Below are positions 1 to 10,579 of a stretch of DNA of 64,000 bases, one piece after another; within the stretch, counting starts at the first letter, position 1, and every line of letters starts with the position of its first letter. Under the pieces are notes generated by a model. It worked only from the letters and a program-made list of their open reading frames with translations, did no database searches and was not told where the DNA came from. Made by a program: the position numbers and the translations under genes. Source of the stretch: Pseudocercospora fijiensis CIRAD86 (taxonomy: Eukaryota; Ascomycota; Dothideomycetes; Mycosphaerellales; Mycosphaerellaceae). Where the stretch lies: contig NW_006921534.1 in the NCBI RefSeq assembly GCF_000340215.1, forward strand, positions 5,994,955 to 6,058,954, read 5' to 3'.

Positions 1-720
1 CGCTTAGCTATAGACTACGGCAACCCTTTAAGGAGCAGCCTCGTTCTCTAAGAATTCTCGAGGTCCTACTAGTCGATGCTGTCCGCTAACTTAACAAACT
101 CGCGGACGTACTCCTTTAGGTCGTTATCTTCGGTACGCCTCTCTATATAGAGGTTCTTAAGCTACGTACGACTGCCTTTAATACGACGGCTATCGCGATC
201 CTAATACTCCCTTATAAAGGCCTGTTTAAAGACCTCCTAGTCGGCATTAGACTTGTCGTCCTTTTCTAGGTAGCTAACTAGGGTTCTAAGGGTTCGGTAA
301 AGCTTAGTAATAGTAGTCCTTATAAGGGACCGGACCTTGTACTAGTCCGACTCCTCTTCGAGTCCGTACTCGGCTAAGTTGTCCTTAAAGCGTTCTACGT
401 ACGCCGTAGCGTTCTACCCTTCGAACAAAGGGTTCTTACTGCTTCCTAGCTCTAGCGGGCGACGCCTGTTCTAACGGAGAAGGTTAGTTTGCCCTTAAAT
501 TATCTTTATAACGATATTATAGAGGGCCTCGGGCATAGAAGGCTCGATAGCCCCTAGTTCGACGGCGCTTAGTATAACTAGTCGTCGCCTAATTTCTTCG
601 TTAATAGGGTCCGGTAGGTTATTAGATTCCGAAGATTCCGCTAATTCGTAATGCTCGTTTTCGCTAGAGCTAGAGCTTATTCGATTATCGTAAAGTAGTT
701 AAAATAAAATGCTATAGGAA
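1..720 (-). pseudogene. RIP-degraded gag-like fragment of an LTR retrotransposon
   Basis: Read on the minus strand, one frame stays recognisably protein-like (for example AYVERFKDNLAEYGLEEESD, and later EYVREFVKLADSID) with stops only at TAG/TAA. Charged helical segments of this kind are typical of retrotransposon Gag capsid. It does not match the Gag of family A or the Gag start of family B in this window, so it is probably a third retroelement. It is cut by the window edge. No zinc knuckle or LTR is visible. The assignment to Gag is inference. Confidence 0.4.
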
Positions 721-1761
721 AGTGTTTTTAGTGTATGTTATAGGTTTAGTTTGTTTCGATATTGCTATACGAGAGAATAGTATACTAGGCTGTTTTCTTC
801 TAATATTACCCCCGGGGTAGCATTAGAATTTAGCCTCCTAGGGGTCGCCTATATATCCCTAGGAGCTAAGTTTAGTATTAGACGAAAGCCGCTCGGAGGG
901 AGAGACTACAATCTCTATTTACACCTAGATCCTAGAAACTAGCTCGTATCTCCTTTAGCTAGGCGGGGGGGGCGGGGACCTTCTTTTTCTAGTAGAAGGC
1001 TAAGCACTATCCGAACGAGGCAGCGAATCCCGAAACAATCTACCCGGTTAATAGGGGAACTGTCTAGGTATCCGACCTATAATCTAGAAATTGCTATCGT
1101 ATAGATAGTCTTAGCAAACTAAGTAAGGCCGATAGGTAATTAGTCTATCTCCTCCTTAGGCGGGCGGTAGCTTATCTCGAGCAAGCGGTACTAAATAGGT
1201 CTTCGACCCGGAGCCGAGTCCTTAGAAGCTAGCTATAGTTATAGACTAGGCCCTAAGCTATAACAGTCCTAAGGGTTTGTAGCTTTTCGGGGTTAAAGCG
1301 ATGCCCTCGTTAAGAGGTTTCTCTACTTGTCGTAACGGCCCCTTAAGATACTTCGGTATCGTCTATATCGTAGGCTCTTATCGTACCCTCGCTTCGGTTA
1401 TAGCTATTCGTGCCTAGAGACTACCTTTAACATACCCGAACCTGTTAGATATAAAGAGATAGCCCTACCTTCGGCTCTAATAAAGGACGGAAACTAATAC
1501 TACTACTACTACTTGTAGCAATAGTATAGGCTACCGAGGGTAATATAACCTATAGCAATATAGGCAGCTATATTTAGCAAGATAGGATAACGAGACTGTC
1601 GCTTAGGCTAATAACTAGAGCCCTGCAATATAGGCATTATAGAAGTGTAACATAAACAATGTGCTATACGAGGTTGATGCTCTATCTATAATGTAGAAGG
1701 AGGCCTCTTATATAGGCTCAAAACTAGCCTATAGGTATAGAGCCGGTTACTAGCTAATACT
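721..1761. other. RIP-mutated unidentified repeat sequence
   Basis: TpA-rich sequence with few CpA sites, like the flanking transposons. It has a run of G around 964-972 and a short TAC run near 1500. I found no coding frame, LTR or known element here. It ends where the truncated family B copy starts (about 1762). Confidence 0.4.
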
Positions 1762-1809
1762 AGGCCTATTAGTTATAGCTTCTACCTTATTACACTATCT
1801 ATAACACCT

Positions 1810-2090
1810 TCTATGTGTCCCTCCTTAAGCCGTACTACCTACGCGAAGGGGATGAAGTACCTACTAAATCCGAGGACATACTAGCTAATAGCGAAGAGCT
1901 ATAGTCTATAGAACGTATCCTAAAGCATCGGACTAGGTAGGGCAAGAAGGAGTACCTATTAAGATAGCAAGGCTATTTACCTAAATAGGACTTATAGGAA
2001 GCTAAAGGTTCCTTTAAGGACATAACCGAGTTATTAGATAAGTATTAGACTAGCGTAAAGGACAAGAAGAAGGCTAAAAGCTTATAATGT
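1810..2090 (+). pseudogene. Decayed integrase C terminus with chromodomain (B1)
   Basis: The plus-strand frame reads VSLLKPYYLREGD, then SIERILKHRTR*GKKEYLLR*QGYLPK. This is the Ty3/Gypsy integrase tail followed by a chromodomain-type signature (ERIL...KKEYL+(W)+GY). The in-frame TAG codons fall where Q or W is expected, as RIP of CAG or TGG would give. It is not functional. Confidence 0.65.
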
Positions 2091-2655
2091 TACTATTAAG
2101 GCCTAGGATTAATGCTACCCCCGGGGTGCTATTAGCTAACTAATTAGCTGCAAGCAATTGTTAGCAATAAGAGACAATAAGACTATACTACTATAGTAAA
2201 CGCGCACCGAGTGTTAACAAGCGCGCTACGACGCGTTAATTAGTTACTACTCTTTTAAAGACTCTACCTCTTGTTCCTTTATCCTACCGAGGCCTCGAGG
2301 CCTAGGTAATCGACGAGAATACGCGCGCGCGCGTACGAATAGCGGTATATTAGAAGATAGCTAGCGCGGCTATATTAGTAACGGTGTTGCGGAGTGTATT
2401 ATTAGTCGAAGAAGGAAATCGAAAGCAAGGTAAAGTTAGCGCTAAGACGACTAGCGCTGCTATTATTAACATTACTTGCTATTGTCGCTGCGCCTATAGA
2501 TATAACCTTACCTATACTACGAGCCTAAGGCACCCTTAATTAAAACTTTAATTAAAGCCTTAAGCCTGTTAAAGGTTTAATTAAAACTTTAAGGCTAAGT
2601 CAAAACTTTAACTAAGACAAAAGATTAAGCGACTAATAGACTAACTAAGGGCAAA

Positions 2656-2768
2656 ACTATAGAGCTAAGCTAGCCGGGGTCGATCTTGCGGACAATAGGT
2701 TACTCCTCGATCTATCTAACCCTTTAAGCGAGGCGAACCTCTACTACTGCACTTATAATAGCCTTTAC
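2656..2768 (+). repeat. 113-bp invariant block (B1 copy)
   Basis: Identical to the blocks in B2, B3 and B4, although B1 is otherwise the most diverged copy in this region. Confidence 0.85.
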
Positions 2769-3288
2769 CTATAGAAACTAGAAGAACTGAGTTTTTTAAA
2801 AAGATGTAATTAGTTAACACTTAAAGGCTACTAAACCTAACTAATTAGGGCTAGCGAAACTACGAACAGTAATAGCCCTCGTAATAATAAGAACAACCCT
2901 CGGAACGGATAAACCCTCGGAGCGGACATTTCTAGGTCTTTTAAAAGTAGACGCAGAGAACTCGGTACGACATTACTTAGAACGGGGGCAGTACTGCAAT
3001 ACCCCGTATACCTACCTATTATAGTAGGGAAGGTACGCTCGTATTGTAATTAGTCGATAGTCCTTAATTCTTATAGTTATATATTACTTCATTGTATACA
3101 AGGATAGCGTAGTTAGAGTTAGACATTGTATTAGAAGGTAAGGTTTGATATAGTTACATAATCGGTAGTTGTGCGTTTAATTTAGCGCAGACTAAGCGGC
3201 TTATTAGGCCTACTAAGTTAGCAGCAATAGAGGTTAAGACTAGAATAAAGACCGGCTACGAGGGCGCGGCCTTTAGAAGGGAAGCGTA

Positions 3289-3486
3289 TATTAGGACTAA
3301 AGAGGTTATACGTAATTAGTATGTAACCGGGCTCGAGTAAAGCTAGGGTCTCGATGCCTTAGGCAGGACTTAGCGCTTAGCGTTAGGCTAACTAGCCTGC
3401 CTTCCTCCCTCTCCTCTTAGATCTCTATCGAATACTATACTAATTCACTACTACGCTATCTACCTGCTAATATAACCCTTCTTATA
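3289..3486 (+). repeat. 3' LTR of B1 (198 bp)
   Basis: Starts TATTAGGACT (RIP form of TGTTAG) and ends CCCTTCTTATA (RIP form of ...CTTACA). It matches the LTRs at 37366-37561, 44201-44396 and 44970-45166, and the LTR split by A3 (55102-55209 plus 62112-62201). A polypurine tract directly precedes it, which marks it as a 3' LTR. Confidence 0.8.
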
Positions 3487-4522
3487 CCTTTTACGATTAT
3501 TCGTTAGCTTTCGATTTACTCTTTATATCTTGCCGCTTATAGTTTGTTCTATTCTAAGCTCTTACTATTAGCGCTACTAGAGATACGTAGTATTTCTTAG
3601 ACAAATAAAGATCCGTCTAAGCCTATAGTAGGAACTTACTAGCGTAGCGTATCCTAGCGCTTTAGGTATTATTAGTAATAGAGCTATATATATACGCTCT
3701 ATAATATACTATATATATAGGGGCGGAAAATTTAGCTAGTATCTATATATAAGGAGGAGTTATTAGATACGCTAATATCCTACCTATAGCTAGCTAGGCT
3801 ACTCGATAATCCTTAAATATCCTAGTATCCGGATAGGGCCGATATATATATACTAGTGTCTACTAGTGTATTATATAGTGTATAGAGCCTGCATTTACAG
3901 AAAGCTGTATTCCAACATCCCTAGGTATTATACGGTTTGCCCAACTAGGTGGTCTGAGGATAACGCGATCAACCTTGTTCATTCTCTTGCGGGAGATATG
4001 CTGGTTGGTTTTGGCAAGGTATTCTATCGAGCCTCCAAGCCCGAACATTCTTTTCTCACATTTCTTTGCCAAGATGGGATCAGTGAACGAGTTCCGAATA
4101 TCGACAGCTTCACAATTGTTTTACTGTCACATGTTGTCGTGAAACTAGCGTACGAAAATAGATTGCTTCTGCACTCCACTTCACTGACTTGCATTTGAAC
4201 CCTGAAGAACCGCTTTCTCCACGATCCCAATACTACGTCAGCCCCATCGTAAGTGTTTACGAGAGTCCCAACCATTTTCTGGGAGCGGAGGTATCCTGAT
4301 TTTGAGGATCCAACATCCCGCCACAATGACTTCGTTATCAATATCCTCCCGTTCTATGAATCTTGCAAATGTTGCAGCAACCCTGAATGTCAGGAGAGAC
4401 CGCGGATCCCATCGAGACTTCCGGCATTCCTGACATTTCCAGGAGGTGACGACTCGCCAGCTTGGCGAGATTGAAGAGCTTGTGTGAACCTGCGACGGGG
4501 AGTGCTCGCTACACAAAAATCC
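3487..4522. other. Transposon-gene boundary and upstream region of DGAT1
   Basis: To about 3885 the sequence is RIP-like and rich in TATA. From there CA and TG dinucleotides return and the composition is ordinary. The 640 bases before the DGAT1 start codon should hold its promoter and 5' leader. Open frames here (such as one around 3866-4198) lack recognisable motifs and are not called. Confidence 0.5.
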
Positions 4523-6166
4523 ATGATGGCTTCGCAAACGATGGCGACTTCGACTTCGGTGCAATTTGATGACGACGTGGGAAGGGAGAGTCCCAGCCGA
4601 CAACTCAATGGCAGCCTTCGTCGACAGCAAGCCAGGCCCGACCTTCGCAACGCCGATGCCAATGCACACGCAACACCACCTAACGGCCATTTATCATCTT
4701 CTCAAGAAGTGCGACATATCACAGAAGATCGCCCAGTCGACGTCCGAGCATCGAAGGAATATAAACACACCTTCGCTGTACACGCTCAAGCCCGGCCAAG
4801 CCTGTTCAGCCAAGATGCCACGACCTCTCCCTCCTCGCTCGGATTTAGGAACTTGATGGGACTGGTCATTGCTATTTCGAATGTGCGGCTTATGATGGAC
4901 AATTTTAGAAAGTATGGAATACTTGTGACACTTTCGGGCGCCAAAGTCCGGGAAGGGGATTGGATGTGGTTTTGGATACTGTACGCCCTCACGCCGTGTC
5001 ATTTATGGCTCGCATTCGGGATTGAGCAGGCGGCAGCACGATTCGCGAAGAATATTACTGCACAAATCAAGAGAGAGGGCGAAGACCAGAGGGAGCGCAT
5101 CCTCGCGGATGACAGGCAAACATACAGGATCTGGTTCTCGACCTGGCGAGTAATCGCCATCAGTCACGCACTCAATGCTACATTCATGCTGCTGTTTGCA
5201 AGCTATATCACATACTTCCACATCCACAATCCTGGACTAGGCACGATCACAGAGCTGCATGCTGTCGTGGTCTGGCTTAAGGCGTGCAGCTATGCTCTTA
5301 CGAACCGCGACCTCCGAGAGGCATACCTTCATTCCGACCCGAATGCATCTCTACCGGCGCTATACAGAAGCTGTCCGTATCCGAGCAACATCAACTTCAA
5401 AAATTTGTCCTATTTCTGGTGGGCGCCCACTCTTGTGTATCAGCCGGTATATCCACGAACGACCAAGAGAAGGTGGGACTTTGTTGCAAAGCGTGCGGCC
5501 GAGTTCTTCTTCCTCTGCGTTGTTATCTGGATCACATGCGCTCAGTATGCAGTCCCTTTGCTGCACAACTCTGTAGATGACATCTCGAAGCTGCGCGGCT
5601 TCAACATTCTGGAAAGAGTCATGAAGCTGAGCACGATCAGTCTGGTATGCTGGCTCGCAGGATTCTTCGCACTATTCCAGTCCTTCCTGAACCTGCTGGC
5701 TGAGATTACCAGATTCGGCGATCGTGAGTTCTACGGGGATTGGTGGAATGTGTCAGACATTCGATCATACTGGACTTCTTGGAACAAGCCAGTCACGCAC
5801 TTCATGAAACGACACGTCTACGCACCAATGGTCAATCGAGGAGTACCATCTCCAGTCGCGCAAATCCTCACCTTCTTGTTCTCCGGTGTCCTCCACGAAA
5901 TGCTGGTCGGCGTACCTACCCATAATATCCTTTGGGTAGCGTTCTTCGGCATGGTGGGCCAGATCCCATTGATTTTCTTGACGGACATGATCAAGAGAGT
6001 CTTTGGCAAGGGGCGGAATGCGAAGCTGGCCGGGAATCTGATATTCTGGCTCACCTTCTGTATCTTTGGGCAACCGCTTGCTGCTTTGATGTATTTCTTT
6101 GCTTGGCAGGCGAAGTATGGGGATGCTGCGACGAGACCTGAGTGGCCTGAGATCAAGTTGAGGTAG
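4523..6166 (+). CDS. DGAT1: Diacylglycerol O-acyltransferase, DGAT1/MBOAT family
   Basis: Makes triacylglycerol from diacylglycerol and acyl-CoA in the endoplasmic reticulum; the related sterol acyltransferases make steryl esters. The protein is 547 residues, without introns. After a polar N-terminal ~105 residues come several hydrophobic segments, starting with a stretch ending NFRKYGILV that resembles DGAT1. Family motifs are WWAPTLVYQPVYPRT (~299-313), RFGDREFYGDWWN (~397-409, the FYxDWWN motif), HFMKRHVYAP (~426-435), and SGVLHEMLVGVP with the probable catalytic His458. The frame opens earlier, but only from a GTG at 4484. The first ATG is 4523; the next, 4526, has a better context (A at -3, G at +4). 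DGAT1 is preferred over sterol O-acyltransferase because of RFGDREFY and KYGIL; the alternative is not excluded. Confidence 0.92.
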   Translation: MMASQTMATSTSVQFDDDVGRESPSRQLNGSLRRQQARPDLRNADANAHATPPNGHLSSSQEVRHITEDRPVDVRASKEYKHTFAVHAQARPSLFSQDATTSPSSLGFRNLMGLVIAISNVRLMMDNFRKYGILVTLSGAKVREGDWMWFWILYALTPCHLWLAFGIEQAAARFAKNITAQIKREGEDQRERILADDRQTYRIWFSTWRVIAISHALNATFMLLFASYITYFHIHNPGLGTITELHAVVVWLKACSYALTNRDLREAYLHSDPNASLPALYRSCPYPSNINFKNLSYFWWAPTLVYQPVYPRTTKRRWDFVAKRAAEFFFLCVVIWITCAQYAVPLLHNSVDDISKLRGFNILERVMKLSTISLVCWLAGFFALFQSFLNLLAEITRFGDREFYGDWWNVSDIRSYWTSWNKPVTHFMKRHVYAPMVNRGVPSPVAQILTFLFSGVLHEMLVGVPTHNILWVAFFGMVGQIPLIFLTDMIKRVFGKGRNAKLAGNLIFWLTFCIFGQPLAALMYFFAWQAKYGDAATRPEWPEIKLR

Positions 6167-7114
6167 TACCTTGATCGCAGAGTCATTATCATGGGCAATG
6201 GTGTTATGTTTGTTCGCGCTTGAGTGGGTTGGGTTGGGTATGCTGGTTGACGTCTTTCGAGCGGTAGATGTGGAATTTTGGAAGCATGAATGAGCTATGA
6301 TCAATGTGATACTGTATGTCTACCTAGCACACGAAACTGATGCTGGATGTCGTTTCCTTGCTCTCGTATGGCTCAGAACACGTCGTGCCTCTATGATACT
6401 CCTCCCTTCTCCACTTGCCGATGAGATGGCAAAAAATAGAAACACGTCATTTGTGAGATTGCGCATACACATCCTGTTGTCCTGCCCCACAGCCTGGTCT
6501 TGGAATTACATGTATCTGGGCCAATTTGTGGTCTTCAACAACAGATCTGACAAGGCTGACCAAGGGTCTTCACAGAGGACGTCTCGGCGAGTGCAAGTGC
6601 GAGGCGAGACCTGAAACGCAAGTTGCGCAAGCGCCACCGAACGGACTGACCCTTCGTCACCGTCGATCTCCAAACTCTGCCATCGCCCTCGCTCAACAAC
6701 ACCTCATACGCCTCACATTGATTTTTGGCCAACACTACTACTATAGCACCCACGCGACAGCGCATATCCACAGCACAGAGCCTCCCGGCGACGCCGTGCT
6801 TGTTTCTGCGCGGCCGAAGTCTGGGACGAGCAAGGGCACGGCAGGGAAGGGCCGGGCAGGCCAGGCCAGATCCACTTTCAGCGAAGCACGCCGACTTGTT
6901 CCGAGTCGCATACCGGTATCGAAAACCAACCTTCGCCGCATAAACACCCCATTGCCTCACCGAACCGAACGTGCGCGCACCGCACCGCACCGCCACTGCG
7001 ACGCGCTCCGCTGCTGGCCGACCGGGATCGCAGGAAAAGTCTGCACTTGGGTCGCGCCCGGTCTCCACACCACACCACCACCACCCGGCGCATAATTTTA
7101 GAAACCCGTCACGG
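6167..7114. other. Intergenic region, DGAT1 to PSY2
   Basis: Holds the DGAT1 3' end and the PSY2 promoter and 5' leader. The 6600-7100 part is C-rich on the plus strand with CACC/CCACC runs just before PSY2. Open frames here overlap on both strands, have low-complexity Arg/Pro composition, and look like chance frames. No RNA gene seen. Confidence 0.5.
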
Positions 7115-7210
7115 ATGAGCTGGCGGGGCGGTGACAGCAGTTGCGAACATGGCGCTCGCTCCTGCGAACCAGGACAAGAAGCGCGTGAAGGTGTACGAGC
7201 TGAAGAATAA
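7115..7210 (+). promoter_or_regulatory. Upstream ORF overlapping the PSY2 start
   Basis: An ATG at 7115 opens a 31-codon frame ending at 7210, past the PSY2 ATG (7149) and in another frame. Its context is weak (C at -3), while the PSY2 ATG is strong (A at -3, G at +4), so leaky scanning would allow PSY2 translation. Whether the mRNA leader includes it is not known. Confidence 0.3.
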
Positions 7211-10054
7211 TGACTGGTATGATCGCGGTACTGGGTTTTGCGTGGGCAGCGTCTTCAGCGCACCCGACGCGCCGCCTGAACAGCTTGATGCGGGCATAGT
7301 AGTCACCAGCGAGGACGAGCCCATACGCACATTGCTCGAGACGCGCATAGCCAAGGACGATGGCTACCAGAAACAGCAGGAGACGCTGATCGTGTGGACC
7401 GAGAGCAATGGCGTGGATATGGCCCTGAGTTTCCAGGAGGCCGAAGGTTGCGCGACAATATGGGAATTCGTGAGTGACATCCAATCGCGTCTTGTGCCCG
7501 AGGACGGCATTTCAGATGATCTACTGGATCCCGTGCATCCAATAACACTTCCCGATCCGGTTTTGGGAAGATTGGAGGAAGTGGTGGATGCGATACGGAC
7601 CGCTTCGGCAACGCCAGCTGGTCGGGATGCGCTGTCCAAATTCATCATGAGCCCGGAACAGATGTACATTTTGAAGCTTGCGCCGCTGGTCGAGCAGGCC
7701 GAAGAGCAAGAACTGACGCAGGAGCTCCACCGATTATGCACCATCCTGAAGCACATCATATTACTCAACGACACCTCCATAATTGAGTTCATCGTGACCG
7801 ACCAAGCAATTATGGGTGTCGTTGGCGCGCTTGAATGTAAGCACGCTACCAGGTACGTTGTTTGGATGTTTGCGCTGACTGAGTTTTAGATGACCCTGAT
7901 TTCCCTTCACATCGTGCCAACCATCGCCAATACCTTTCCGACACCTCTAAATTCAAGGAAGTCGTCAAGATTGATCACATCGAGATCAAGAAGAAGATCC
8001 ACTGCACGTACCGTCTTCTCTACTTGAAAGACGTGGTTCTGGCGCGCATTCTCGACGATCCTACGTTTTCCGTGCTGAACTCTCTTATATTTTTCCACCA
8101 GGTTGACATTGTCAATCATCTCCAGTCCAACCAGAACTTTCTCAAAGAGCTTTTCAGCATCTTCACGAATAGTGAGGCAGACGATAAGCGGAAAAAGGAC
8201 GCCGTCTTATTCATTCAGAACTGCTGTGCAGTGGCGAAGAACATCCAAGCAGCGTCAAGGAACCAGCTCTATCAAAATTTCATTCACCACGGTCTGTTTA
8301 ATGTGATCACTTTCGCACTGCGCCATCACGACGCATCTGTGCGCGTGGCGGGTACGGATGTGTTGGTATCGTTGATCGACCACGACGCGCATCTGGTCAG
8401 GAACCACATCATCAAGGCCGTCAACGAGAAGACCACCCCTCTTACAGACACCATAATTGAGCTACTCCTTGTCGAAGTCGACTTGGGCGTCAAGAGTCAA
8501 ATGGCCGACGCGATTAAGATTCTCCTCGAACCAGCCTCTGTGAACGCCGGTATGGAGATTATGAATCGCCAGGGCAATGCTGAGATGCTCGCTAAGCGCG
8601 GCATTGGTGGAGATGCAGGTCATCCAGGACATAGAGGATTCCCGCCGCACACCAGCCAGTTCATTCAAAATTTCTATGAAGACGGCGCGAGGCGCCTTTT
8701 CCAGCCTTTGAAGGATCTAGAAGGTCGACAAAGCATGACCGGTCTGAGTGTGCAAGAGACGAGCTTATACACGCACCTGGTCGAAGTTCTCAGCTTCTTC
8801 GTGCGACAACACGCCTACCAAAGCAAGCTCTTCATTCTCTCCGAAAATCTCCATTCCAGGGTCGCACAGCTCCTAATGTGTCCGCAAAAGTATATGAAGC
8901 TTATTGCGCTCAAATGGTTCCGGACATGCATTGCTCTGCAGGACGAATTCCACAACAGACAGCTCATACAGCATCGGCTGTTTGAGCCAATCCTCAACAT
9001 TGTGTACGAGACGATGCCTCGCGACAATTTGCTCAACAGCGCCTGTCTGGAGCTTTTCGAATACATCAAGCGGGAGAACATCAAACAGCTCATATATCAT
9101 CTGGCTGAGACGTATCGGGAACGGCTAATGGGGATCACGTACGTCAATACATTTCAGGGCATCGTGCAGAAGTACGATCAGTATCAGAGTCCATACCAGC
9201 CGATCAATGGCGAGGGCGATACTAGTTTTACAACTGAGCCAGACACGCCGGATGCGTTCAGAGGCCGGGTGCTGAATGGACGGCAAGTGTTCAGTGGCTT
9301 GAAAGAGCCAGACCCAGATGAGGATGCATACTTCAACACTGATGATGATCTCGATGCCGACCTTGGTGATGACGATGAAGGACTACCAACCACAGCGACT
9401 CCGGGCCGACTGGGCTTGCCTAACGGACATGCCAGCCCATTGAAGCCATTAGTCAACTACCCCGATGATGACGATGACGACGACATGGATATTCTTGCCT
9501 CTAGCCCTGACCTCTCGAAGGAAAAGAGGAGCAGTGCCTCTTCTGACCCAGATACTTCCACTGACTCGCCTGGCGAAAGGAGAGGGCGAAGTAGAGAGCG
9601 CACGGCTGTGGATGGTTCACCGCCTGAACCTATTACTGTGAAGCGAAGAAGAGAGGAAGATGAGGACGATGATGAGCTTGGAAAGCTGATGGGCGGTGGG
9701 GTGAAGCGGCGCAACAGCTCGGCTTCCTCTAATCACCGTAAGACTGGTCTGCTCGCAAGTCAATTGGATGGGACGACATTAGGACTGCCGATGGAGAGTC
9801 TGCCTAATCCAGGTGATCTGGATGAACAAAAGATGGACACCAACGTCGAAGCCAACACCAACATGCCACAAGCTCCATCAGTTGGAGCTCCAGATCATGG
9901 TAACACTCTTAGGCGGAAAGGTAGCCTCAAGGTCAAGAACGAGGGTGCGACCAATCCTGGACGATACGCCATCAAGCCCGTAGAGAGTTCAGGCGATCGG
10001 GAGAACACTGGTGGCGAAGAAGAAAAGAAGAGCAATGGGGGCGGGGGCGGATAG
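7149..10054 (+). CDS. PSY2: Protein phosphatase 4 regulatory subunit 3 (Psy2/SMEK)
   Basis: Targeting subunit of the PP4 phosphatase, acting in DNA-damage response and checkpoint recovery in the nucleus (family knowledge). Exons are 7149-7836 and 7890-10054; the 53-bp intron 7837-7889 starts GTAAGC and ends TTTTAG. Splicing restores the family motif GALEYDPDFP. The product is 950 residues. Residues ~10-115 form the EVH1/PH-like domain (KRVKVYELKNNDWYDRGTG), then comes the SMK-1 domain (~150-350, with FKEVVKIDHIEIKKKIHCTY), a helical repeat region to ~660, and an acidic disordered tail with DDDDDDDM, a KRRREED basic cluster (possible nuclear signal) and a final glycine run. The frame also opens from a GTG at 7131, but ATG 7149 is the natural start. 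Confidence 0.93.
7837..7889 (+). other. PSY2 intron (53 bp)
   Basis: GTAAGC donor and TTTTAG acceptor. Removing it joins GAAT to ATGACCC and gives Glu-Tyr-Asp-Pro, which matches the conserved family sequence. Without splicing the frame stops inside the intron. Confidence 0.9.
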
Positions 10055-10267
10055 AAGGCGTCTATTGCTCTTCCCCGAACCTCAACCATCCAGTATCCAT
10101 TGATATTGAAGCCTTTTGGGTTTCAACTTCAGCGCAACCATCGCTATCAAACTCTCTACAAACAGCGAGGCTTTGTATCAAGCACTTACGCGCGGCGTCC
10201 AGTGCGCAACCTGGCGAGCCTGCTTTGGGCCGGTAACGACGATCTCCGCAACGAAGGTGTAGCTGCG

Positions 10268-10579
10268 ATGAAGCTGAAGGTCAGCCGCGCACATTTGTCT
10301 GAAGAAGACGAAGAATCTCTTGACGCCACAGAGGTCGACTCCGTGATCTCAGGTTTCAGCTACAGCAAGTACGACGATGAAGATTACCACGAGCGCTGGA
10401 AAGACCTCATCCAATTCTCAGGCACGAACTCTGCCTGTTCTGAGATGAGGCTGCCACTGGCCAAAGTCGGACAGCTCATGCATGACTTTGAAATCGCACG
10501 TCTGAGCCCTTGTGGTACCTGGTGCAAGCACCGCATGTCTGGCGGCCTTTTCAGGACGAGGAGATGGAATGCTTTATAG
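10268..10579 (+). CDS. Small hypothetical ORF just after PSY2, possibly broken
   Basis: From ATG 10268 a 103-residue frame encodes an acidic protein (HLSEEDEESLDATEVDSV, then SKYDDEDYHERWKDLIQF). I do not recognise it. The same frame is open back to the PSY2 stop at 10052-10054, giving 175 codons after that stop in the PSY2 frame, which is long for chance. Near the end a second frame looks more protein-like: from about 10492 to 10600 it reads SPLWYLVQAPHVWRPFQDEE. That suggests a frameshift or an unrecognised intron near 10490-10550. It could be a separate small gene, a decayed gene, or PSY2 3' UTR. Confidence 0.3.
   Translation: MKLKVSRAHLSEEDEESLDATEVDSVISGFSYSKYDDEDYHERWKDLIQFSGTNSACSEMRLPLAKVGQLMHDFEIARLSPCGTWCKHRMSGGLFRTRRWNAL

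Larger units (their letters stand above)
1762..3486 (+). mobile_element. Gypsy family B copy B1, 5'-truncated 3' end
   Basis: Truncated chromovirus remnant in plus orientation. In order it holds the end of the integrase with a chromodomain (about 1810-2090), about 1.2 kb of 3' region, a polypurine tract around 3276-3285 (AGAAGGGAAG), and a 3' LTR (3289-3486). The same order occurs in copies B2, B3 and B4. The left junction at about 1762 is placed where similarity to B4 begins. The sequence is strongly RIP-mutated. Confidence 0.75.

Noticed and set aside
3866..4198. 110-codon plus-strand open frame near the left edge of island 1
   Set aside because: No motif, starts in RIP-like sequence, overlaps minus-strand frames of similar length, and lies in the probable DGAT1 promoter.
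6526..7095. Overlapping 189- and 177-codon frames on opposite strands before PSY2
   Set aside because: Arg/Pro-rich low-complexity readings of a GC-rich leader; neither shows a domain.
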